Shown piece after piece: positions 56,373 to 64,000 of a DNA stretch of 64,000 nt. A program made the position numbers and the translations under genes. Within the stretch, counting starts at the first letter, position 1. Each line of letters opens with the position of its first letter. The DNA comes from Budorcas taxicolor (lineage: Eukaryota > Chordata > Mammalia > Artiodactyla > Bovidae): NCBI RefSeq assembly GCF_023091745.1, contig NC_068912.1:77363067-77427066 (forward strand), given 5' to 3'. The notes beneath the pieces are model-generated. The model made no database searches, was not told where the DNA came from, and saw nothing but the letters and a program-made list of their open reading frames with translations.

Positions 56373-57089
56373 TGGTTTCAGGGTCTCCAACTGGAGGGAA
56401 AGTCTGTGGTGATGTTTCAGCCTCCATCAGGCCTCTTCATCTCTAGTTCCTTCTGTGGCTAAGCAGTGAGTGGGTCTCCCAGGCACACATCCTCTTACAA
56501 GCTGACTTTCCAGATTCCTGAAGAACCCTAAATGTTTCCAAAGTCTTTTCAGGAAAGCATGACCGTTTCATGACTCTCTAGGCGAGCCGCAGAGCAACTG
56601 CTTTGTTGTAGCAAAAGGGAGGCTTCTCTTTCAGCACCTGGATGCCTCCTTCTTTGCCTGCAACTTCTCTTTAGCTTCCTCCATGTGTCCTGTCTCTCTG
56701 GACCCTTACAATTATCCTGTATATTAGGGGCCGGCCCAGAGAAAAAGACACCCCCAGCATGACCACCGCAGGGTATACTACTTTATTAAGTCAGAGACTA
56801 TTGAACACAGCATGCAAAATTATACAAATGTTCATGCATATGCATGTGAATGTTAATTATATGAAATTTATGTTCTGACCTCCTGGGGCTGGAAATATGG
56901 TAACTTTAATCAAGGGTTCCCTGAGGGAGGTAATGTTGACAACTTGCCTGAGACGTGAGGGATTCCAGGTGTGTTTGTGAAGGAACTCTTCTGTAAGAGA
57001 GACTTTTATCTCTACTATCAGTCACTGTTCACCAGCAGCTCTCGCCAAATCCTTTTAATGAACTGGGTACTGTGTCGAGCACTACTACC
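56373..57089. other. Unassigned; possible LTR piece at 56727-57030
   Basis: 'tactactttattaagtcaga', 'ctggaaatatggtaacttta' and 'tcaagggttccctgagggag' look like antisense LTR or ERV sequence, but I cannot place them. No coding frame. Confidence 0.3.
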
Positions 57090-57330
57090 TACCTTTCTCT
57101 ACTTGTATCACTCTCATCTGTACAATATATACTTTTTAAAACACTTTGGAATGAGGCAGTATGCATTAACTCATTCAATTCTCAAAGTATGAAGTGAGGA
57201 AGAAGAGGTATTACTATGCCCCTTTTATAGATAAAGAATCTGAGGACATTCCAAAGCAATGACCACTAGAAGGAAGCATACTGTCTAAACCAGAGCCAGT
57301 GCCTGTAACGCATGCTTCAAGTTGTACCCT
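57090..57330 (-). repeat. MIR SINE
   Basis: Antisense MIR: 'cattaactcattcaattctc', 'aggtattactatgccccttt', 'tatagataaagaatctgagg', 'accagagccagtgcctgtaa'. Confidence 0.75.
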
Positions 57331-57482
57331 ACACACCTAATGCAGCATTACTAGAGGGAAAGACCAGGTCTAAGGTTCCAAACATCTGTGTCTGATCCCA
57401 GCTATCCCCCAAAACTAGCCTGTAAAACTTCACCCTTCAAATATTTGTTTCCCTCACTACTAAATGAAACCATTGGATGAAT

Positions 57483-57664
57483 CAGTGGTTCTCCACTTGG
57501 GCTGCACATTAGAATCACCATGGGAGCTTTTAAAAATCCCCATGCCCAAACTACACCCTGCAACAGTAAAACCCAGACTCCGGGGCTAGAAGATTCAGAT
57601 TCATACATGTTTGGTTAATGCTCCCTTGGCTCCTTGAAAATGTAGCTGAGGCTGAGAATACTGG
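57483..57664 (+). repeat. MER5-like hAT-Charlie DNA transposon
   Basis: Starts CAGTGGTTCTCCACTTGGGC, then 'tgcacattagaatcaccatg', 'ggagcttttaaaaatcccca' and 'attcagattcatacatg'. It ends 'gctgaggctgagaatactgg', a degraded inverted copy of the start. Nonautonomous. Confidence 0.82.
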
Positions 57665-57748
57665 CTCTGAACTAAATAATCACTAAGATTTTTCAACACA
57701 CAGTGCACTTCTATCTGAAGGCAATTTGCAGCCTCTGATCGAAATAGC

Positions 57749-58864
57749 TCAGTTCAGTTCAGTCACACAGTCATGTCTGACTCCTTGCAACCCCATGAAC
57801 CACAGCACACCAGGCCCCCCTTGTCCATCACCAACTTCTGCAGTCCACCCAAACCCATGTCCAACGAGTCGATGATGCCATTCAGCCATCTCATCCTCTT
57901 TTGTCCCCATCTCCTCCTGCCCTCAATCTTTCCCAGCATCAGGGTCTTTTCCAGTGAGTCAGTTCTTCACATCATGTGGCCAAAGTATTGGAGTTTCAGC
58001 TTCAGCATCAGTCCTTCCAATGAACACCTGGGACTGATCTCCTTTAGGATGGATTGGTTGGATCTCCTTGCAGTCCAAGGGACTCTCCAACACCACAGTT
58101 CAAAAGCATCAATTCTTCGGTGCTCAGCTTTCTTCACAGTCCAACTCTCGCATCCATACATGACCACTGGAAAAACCATAGCCTTGACTAGATGGATCTT
58201 TTTTGGCAGTAATGTCTCTGCTTTTCAACATGCTATCTAGGTTGGTCTTAACTTTCCTTCCAAGGAGTAAGCATCTTTTAATTTCATGGCTGCAATTACC
58301 ATCTGCAGTGATCTTGGAGCCCAAACAAATAAAGTCTGACACTGTTTCCACTGTTTCCCCATCTATCTGCCATGAAGTGATGGAACTGGATACCATGATC
58401 TTATTTTTCTGAATGTTGGGCTTTACGCCAACTTTTTCACTCTCCTTTTTCACTTTCATCAAGAGGCTCTTTAGTTCTTCTTCGCTTTCTGCCATAAGGA
58501 TGGTATCATCTACATATCTGAGGTTATTGATATTTCTCCCGGCAATCTTGATTCCAGCTTGTGCTTCCTCCAGCCCAGCATTTCTCATGATGTACTCTGC
58601 ATATAAATTAAATAAGCAGGGTGACAATAAACAGCCTTGATGTATATTGTATATTTTTCCAAAAGGAAAATATACAATATTTTTATATTTTCCTTTTGCT
58701 ATTTGGAACCAGTCTGTTGTTCCACGTCCAATTCTAACTGTTGCTTCCTGATCTGCAACAGGTTTCTTAAGAGGCACGTCAGGTGGTTTGGTATTCCCCT
58801 CTCTTTCAGAATTTTCCACAGTTTATTGTGATCCACACAGTCAAAGACTTTGGCTTAGTCAATA
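57749..58864 (-). mobile_element. BovB LINE B21, 1.1 kb
   Basis: Minus-strand BovB 3' end to RT motif A region ('cagtcaaagactttggctta'). It carries an AT-rich palindromic insertion at 58641-58690. No clear target-site duplication. Confidence 0.92.
58124..58819 (-). pseudogene. B21 RT palm remnant, 231-codon open frame with foreign insert
   Basis: BovB reverse-transcriptase segment. Before motif B it reads TTDWFQIAKGKYKN, then a stretch not found in other copies (IVYFPFGKIYN), then QGCLLSPCLFNLYAEYIM. Motif C is YVDD in place of YADD. The insert keeps the frame but destroys the RQG start of motif B, so catalysis is unlikely. The N-terminus is missing and the reading frame ends in the C-terminal region at 58124; the rest (57967-58179) is in another frame. 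Confidence 0.85.
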
Positions 58865-59289
58865 AATAAATATTGAGCTGTCCCCAAAGAAACCCATTTA
58901 ACATTTTCTAACTAAGCTTCTTCCACTCAGGTGCGAACAATGAAAGCCTCTCCTTGTGTGATAGTTATGAAGATCCTATTAATGTCCCAGAGTAACTCAT
59001 GTATTCTGGAAAACACTCCATTCATTGTCCACCTTGAAAAAAACAATTTTGAAGAACTTGATTCCCTAAGCTCTTTGGGGATATTGGTTTATGCCTTAGG
59101 AAATACTCTTGCAAAGTACCAGAATCTGACAGCTCATTCCCAGAAGAAATGATGGCCACTGCTGCTTACCTCTCTTGGGTTTGGTTGCTGCTATAGAATT
59201 AGCATTCTCTTCAGACGTTTTTTCTAGAGTAAAAACAGAGAAACTTCCACAGATGTTTAACAGGTTTCAGTTGTTTTAAAGAGCTAACC
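58865..59289. other. Unassigned; 73-codon open frame after an acceptor-like site
   Basis: Single-copy-looking. From an acceptor-like 'cttcttccactcag' (ending 58930) the frame stays open to a TGA at 59150-59152 (ILENTPFIVHLEKNN, LSSLGILVYALGNTL). The only ATG-started version begins at 58940. No family recognised. Confidence 0.35.
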
Positions 59290-59945
59290 ATGAAAGTAAA
59301 CCATAAATGTATAAAATACAGAAGAATACACAATGGCACAAAATGCAAAGGCAAATACATTTGACTTTTAAATGACAAAAGAGCCCATAGACTAAAAACT
59401 TTTAAATATAGGTTGGGAAGAAATATCTATTGCATATATAAGAAATAAAAATGTGGACTATGTAAAGAAGTCTAATAAATCAGCAAAACAAAGACAAATA
59501 GCCCCAAATAAAAGCAAATGAAGACATGAGGAGCTAATTTGTAGAAGAAAGACAAATCGCTGATGAGAAAAGATGCACAGCCTCACTAGTAATCAAGGGA
59601 AAACAAATTAAATAATAACAAGGCATCATTTCTCACACTTGAGATTGGCACAAAATGTAAAAAGATTGATAACAACAGGTCTTTCTGAGAAATAGCAAAA
59701 GGTGTATTCTTGTACACAGTTGGTGAGAAAATAAATTGAAAAAGCCTTTTTGGAGGACAATTTGGAGTGGCTAATCAATTTTTTTTTTAATTTACATTCT
59801 CTCCCACCAGCAATTCCACTTCTGGTCTCTACATTGAAGAATGACTTGTAATGCCATGCTGTTTACAACAGGAAAAAAATTGGGCAAATTCTAAATAGCT
59901 ATCAAATGCCTATATGTAAATACAAAGAAAAACATCTTTAACTCC
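59290..59945 (+). mobile_element. Old L1M ORF2 3' region
   Basis: Sense L1: 'gatgcacagcctcactagta', 'tgagattggcacaaaatgta', 'tacacagttggtgagaaaat', 'ttttggaggacaatttggag'. Heavily decayed. Confidence 0.78.
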
Positions 59946-59946
59946 A

Positions 59947-60156
59947 GTGTGCTTAGTCACTCAGTTGTGGCCAACTCTTTGTGACCCCATGGACTGTACC
60001 CCACCAGGTTTCTCTGTCCATGGGGATTCTCTAGGCAAGAATACTAGAGTGGGTTGCCATGCCCTCCTCCAGGAGATCTTCCCAATCCAGGGATCAAACC
60101 CAGGTCTCCCACACTGCGGGTGGATTCTTTACCATCTGAGCTACCAGCGAAGCCCA
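59947..60156 (-). mobile_element. Bov-tA SINE
   Basis: Minus-strand Bov-tA, with antisense B box 'gggatcaaacccaggtctcc' and end 'gagctaccagcgaagccc'. Confidence 0.93.
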
Positions 60157-60192
60157 GGGGAATAGGTATATGGTGGTCAGAGTGGACTGCAT

Positions 60193-60308
60193 GGGGAATT
60201 CCCTGGAGGTCCAGGGGTTAGGATTCTGCTTCCACCCCAGGAGGCCTGAGATCCCTCCCTCCTTGAAGAACTAAGATCCCACATGGCTGTGGCCGTAAAA
60301 CAAACAAA
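60193..60308 (+). mobile_element. CHR-type SINE, partial
   Basis: Sense CHR: 'ggaattccctggaggtccag', 'gaactaagatcccacatggc', 'tgtggccgtaaaacaaac'. Internal deletion likely. Confidence 0.8.
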
Positions 60309-60379
60309 ATGAACTGCTTTATCTGCATTATTTCCTCTCCCCCCCACCTTTTTGCATAAAATTGTCTTAATGACAGGGC

Positions 60380-60460
60380 CCAACTCACATGGTTGTTTTA
60401 GATGAGTGAATATGCATAAAGCATTCAGTGCCTATCTCACACTAACTATTCAAACACACC
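60380..60460 (+). repeat. Possible MIR 3' part
   Basis: 'catggttgttttagatgagt' and 'cataaagcattcagtgccta' fit the sense MIR 3' half. Confidence 0.5.
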
Positions 60461-60639
60461 TCACTGGGAGTATTTTTGTCACCTTACACATTAAAGATTT
60501 AATAACTCCCAGTTACCCAGGAATGTCTTCTTCCTTCTGCCCTTGCTTTTTTTTTTAGTCTGAATTCCTATGGCACTTAACATCTATATCTCTTAAATAC
60601 CCCACCATCTATGTAGTCTTTGAAGAACTACAAGGAATT

Positions 60640-60761
60640 TATGAGGTGCTGACAGATGAAGCTGTATGCTTGTGTTCAGAGAAACAGCTTTACCTTCTAG
60701 GTGTAGTGCTAGGCATAGAGAATGCAGAGATGATCAAAAAGGGTCCCTCCTTTCATGGGTT
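60640..60761 (-). repeat. Possible L2 end
   Basis: 'gtgctaggcatagagaatgc', 'agagatgatcaaaaagggtc' and 'cctcctttcatgggttcttt' resemble antisense L2. 60461-60639 holds nothing recognised. Confidence 0.5.
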
Positions 60762-60775
60762 CTTTATAGCCTAAG

Positions 60776-60979
60776 TTAAGTTGCTCAGTCGTGTCCGACT
60801 CTTTGCAACCCCATGGACTGTAGCCCACCAGGCTCCTCCGTCCATGGGATTCTCCAGGCAAGAATCCTGGAATGGGTTGCCATTTCTTTCTCCAGGGGAT
60901 CTTCCCGACCCAGGGATCGAACCCAGGTCTCCCGCATTAGAGGCAGATGCTTTAACCTCTGAGCTACCAGGGAAGCCCC
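60776..60979 (-). mobile_element. Bov-tA SINE with exact 14-bp duplication
   Basis: Minus-strand Bov-tA, well preserved ('agtcgtgtccgactctttgc', 'gggatcgaacccaggtctcc', 'gagctaccagggaagcccc'). CTTTATAGCCTAAG occurs at 60762-60775 and 60980-60993. A young insertion. Confidence 0.97.
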
Positions 60980-60993
60980 CTTTATAGCCTAAG

Positions 60994-61284
60994 AAAACAC
61001 AAATTTAGCCACATTTTTTTCCCTTAGGTGAATTGGATAGTTGGAAAGTACTATCATTTGCTCCTTTTGGGGTCAATTGCACCTAATTCCTGAACTAGTC
61101 TCAGGCCCTTTGATGAGATAGCATGTACATAATACCTTTATCTGGACGAATTTTAGGTTAATTCCTCAGGGCAATTAGCTTCATGGCATAATAGTTATTT
61201 CTCCTTGGTATATTTCACTAGTTTCTTTTCTTACCACTATAGGAAATATCAAATATACAGGACAAATAGCCAATACAAAATTAT
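60994..61284. other. Unassigned stretch
   Basis: Nothing recognised. Confidence 0.4.
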
Positions 61285-61296
61285 ACTAAAATGTAT

Positions 61297-61501
61297 GTTG
61301 CTGTTGTTTGGCTACTAAGTTGTGTCTGATTCTCTTGCAACCCCATGGACTATAGCCTGCTAGGATCCTCTCTCCATGGGATTTCCCAGGCAAGAATACT
61401 GGAGTGGGTTGTAATTTCCTTCTCCAGGGGATCTTCCCAACGCAGGTCCCCTGCATTGGCAGGTGGGTTCTTTACCACTGAGCCACCTGGTTTACTGCCC
61501 A
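61297..61501 (-). mobile_element. Bov-tA SINE with exact 12-bp duplication
   Basis: Minus-strand Bov-tA. ACTAAAATGTAT occurs at 61285-61296 and 61502-61513. Part of the B-box region is deleted ('caacgcaggtcccctgcatt'). Confidence 0.96.
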
Positions 61502-61513
61502 ACTAAAATGTAT

Positions 61514-61917
61514 ACTTAAGAGAAAATGCTGTATAACATATACATTTCACATTAAATATGCAGACCACATCTAGACACTGAGAATCCCTTCAAGATCCCA
61601 GCTTCTAAAACTCGTTCACTTTGCCTACCACTGCTAATACTCCTAACAGACTCATTTCCAAAATCTCAGATTTCCAATTTTCTTAGCTGTCTTAACTCTA
61701 CTATATTTGTTGATTTAGATTCTACCTAAACCTTCTCTGGAAACAACTATATCAGATTTTATGTTGCCCTGGTCTATAAGATACTCCAAATATTCAGACT
61801 GAATAGAAAATACTCCCTGAGTTTGGAAGCACTATATCTCTGTACCATCTAGACATTAACAGCCAGTTTTCAGGCTCTTTCCCTTTGGCTCAGAACTTTC
61901 AAACCTGTACACATTTA
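61514..61917. other. Unassigned stretch
   Basis: AT-rich, no repeat or gene recognised. Confidence 0.4.
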
Positions 61918-62939
61918 AAAAATTATTTTACAATTTTTTCTTATTTTTTAATTGAAGGATAATTGCTTTACAGAATTTTGTTGTTTTCTGTCAAACATCA
62001 ACATGAATCAGGTATAGGTTTATATGTATCTCCTCCCTCTTGAACCTCCCCCCCCATCTCCCTCCACATCCCACCCCTCTAGGTTGATGCAGAGTCCCCG
62101 TTTGTGTTTCCTGAGCCATACAGCAAATTCCCATTGGCTATCTAATTTATGTATGGTAGGAGGGATTGTGGGCAGGAGGAGAAGGGGACGACAGAGGATG
62201 AGGTGGCTGGATGGCATCACTGACTTGATGGACATGAGTCTGGGTGACCTCCAGGAGTTGGTGATGGACAGGGAGGCCTGGCGTGCTGCAATTCGTGGGG
62301 TCACAAAGAGTCGGACAGGACTGAGCAACTAAACTGAACTGAACTGAATGTAAGTTTGCATGTTACTCTCTCCATCCATCTCACCCTCTCCCCCCTTCTC
62401 CCCAAAGTGTAGTTGCTGTACAATATTGTATAAATTACTGGGGTACAATATTGCAAATCATGCTTTTTAATAGTTTTATTCCATTTATAGTAATTATGTT
62501 GAATAAAATATTAGCTATATTCCACATGTTGTACAATATAGCCTTATAGGTGATTTTATATCTAATAGTTTGTACCTCTTAACCCCCTACCCTTATATTG
62601 CCCCTCCCTACTTCTCTCTCCCCACTGGTAACCACTAGCTTGTTTTCCATATCTGTGAGTCTGTTTTTTGTTGTTGTTGTTGATATTGTTGTTATATTCA
62701 CTAGTTTGTCGTATTTTTTTAGATTCCACAAATAAACCATATCATACAGTATTTACTTTTCTCTATCTGACTTATTTCACTTGGCATAATACACTTCAGG
62801 TCCATCTGTGTTGCTGAAAATAGCAAAATTCCCTTATTTTATGGCTGAGTAGTGTGCCATTGCATATATATCTCTCTCTCTCTCACATCTTTATCCATTC
62901 ATCTATTAATGGTGGAAACTAACATTGTTTTGATACTGT
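61918..62939 (-). mobile_element. L1 3' region split by B22
   Basis: Antisense ruminant L1 3' UTR ('tcctccctcttgaacctccc', 'cctctaggttgatgcagagt', 'agcaaattcccattggctat') to 62156. It resumes with 'tgtaagtttgcatgttactc' and runs into ORF2 antisense ('ctgacttatttcacttggca') up to 62939 where B23 starts. A (CT)n tract lies at 62870-62885. Confidence 0.85.
62157..62347 (+). mobile_element. BovB 3' fragment B22 (~190 bp)
   Basis: Plus-strand BovB 3' terminus starting 'ggagggattgtgggcaggag', the same region where B6 and B16 are cut. No clear duplication. Confidence 0.88.
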
Positions 62940-64000
62940 ATTCAGTTCAGTCAGTCAGTAATGTCCAACTCCTTGCGACCCCATGTAGTCCAGCATGCCA
63001 GGCTTCCCTGTCCATCACCAACTCCCAGAGCTTACTCAAACCCATCTCCATCAAGTTAGTGATGCCATCCAACCATCTTCATCCTCCGTCATCCCTTCTC
63101 CTCCCACTTTCAATCTTTCCCAGCATCGGGGTCTTTTCAAATGAGTCAGTTCTTTGCATCAGGTGGCCAAAGTATTGGAGTTCCAGCTTCAACATCAGTC
63201 CTTCTATTGAATATTCAGGATTAATTTCCTTGAGGATGGACTAATTGGATCTTCTTGCAGTCCAAGGGACTCTCAAGAGCCTTCTCCAACACCACAGTTC
63301 AAAAGCATCAATTCTTCAGTGCTCAGCTTGCTTTATAGTCCAACTCTCACATCCATATGTGACTGCTAGAAAAACCAGAGCTTTGACTAGATAGACTTTG
63401 GTTGGCAAAGTTAATGTCTCTGCTTTTTAATATCCTGTCTAGGTTGGTCATGGGTTTTCTTCCAAGTAGCAAGTGTCTTTTAATTTCATGACTACAGTCA
63501 CCATCTGCAGTGAATTCGGAGCCCCCAAAAATAAAATCTCTGTTTCCACTGTTTCCCCATCTATTTGTCATGAAGTGGTGGGACCAGATGCCATGATCTT
63601 CATTTTCTGAATGTTGAGCTTTAAGCCAACATTTTCACTCTCCTCTTTCACTTTCATCAAGAGACTCTTTAGTTCTTCATCGCTTTCTGCCATAAAGGGT
63701 GGTGTAATCTGCATGTCTGAAGTTATTGATATTTCTCCCAGCAATCTTGATTCTAGCTTGTGCTTCTTACAGCCCAGTGTTTCTCATGATGTACTCTGCA
63801 TATAAGTTAAATAAGCAGGGTAACAACATACAGCCTTGACGTACTCCTTTCGCCATCTGGAACCAGTCTATTGTTCCATGTCCAGTTCTAACTCTTGCTT
63901 CCTCACCTGCATACAGATTTCTCAGGAGGCAGGTCAGGTGGTCTGGTATTCCCACCTCTCTAAGAATTTTCCATAGTTTGTTGTGATCCACACAGCCAAA
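62940..64000 (-). mobile_element. BovB LINE B23, continues past the window end
   Basis: Minus-strand BovB from the 3' terminus into RT motif A at the window edge. The minus piece 63767-63991 reads DHNKLWKILREVGIPDH and RQGCMLLPCLFNLYAEYI. The YADD region at about 63700-63720 is frameshifted. The 5' extent is unknown. Confidence 0.92.

Overview
This is a mammalian nuclear window, almost certainly from a ruminant (bovid or other pecoran). The evidence is the repeat content: many copies of the RTE-type LINE BovB, its ART2A-like derivatives, tRNA-derived Bov-tA SINEs, Bov-A2 dimers with a (CTG)n tract, CHR SINEs and ruminant-type L1 3' ends. Beneath them lies an older mammalian layer of L2, MIR, L1M, MaLR/MLT1 LTRs, MER5-like DNA transposon and an Hsmar1-like mariner. 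I see no intact protein-coding gene, structural RNA gene or CRISPR array. Almost all open reading frames are decayed retroelement coding pieces or their antisense shadows. I number BovB segments B1 to B23; by my hand boundaries they cover about 23 kb, roughly a third of the window.

Layout. 1-7118: old L2-like sequence, a minus-strand L1 split by B1 (10-bp target-site duplication), then B2. 7119-13617: one 5'-truncated plus-strand L1 with a 16-bp target-site duplication, carrying five later insertions (B3, B4, an unidentified 365-bp insert, B5, one Bov-tA). 13771-16406: a solo LTR split by a SINE, then three MaLR LTRs and a CHR SINE. 17513-23124: a BovB cluster (B6-B11) with nesting and a head-to-head junction. 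23130-25874: L2 relics, a Bov-A2 and unassigned sequence.

26226-30330: a minus-strand class I (gammaretrovirus-like) ERV pol relic in the order protease, reverse transcriptase, RNase H (5' to 3' on the minus strand), broken by BovB, L1, Bov-tA and CHR insertions and with decayed catalytic motifs. 31080-38661: L2, MIR, L1 and SINE insertions. 39286-39840: a short repeat-free stretch with a TATA box, a Kozak-context ATG, an 11-codon hydrophobic start and a splice donor. It is the only candidate for a piece of a host gene. 43000-47890: an L2 copy split by an Hsmar1-like mariner, itself hit by BovB, followed by B19 with the longest open frame (260 codons of reverse transcriptase).

48963-53041: B20, an apparently full-length 4.1-kb BovB with its 5' UTR and an 11-bp target-site duplication. 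53510-55000: minus L1M with a Bov-tA bounded by an exact 13-bp duplication. 55060-60460: L2, MIR, MER5-like and L1 relics plus B21, which carries an in-frame palindromic insert. 60762-64000: Bov-tA insertions with 14- and 12-bp duplications, a minus L1, B22, and B23 running off the end.

The window reads as intergenic or intronic DNA built by repeated nested retrotransposition. Family names come from remembered consensus features and were not checked against a database. Boundaries without a stated target-site duplication may be off by tens of bases.
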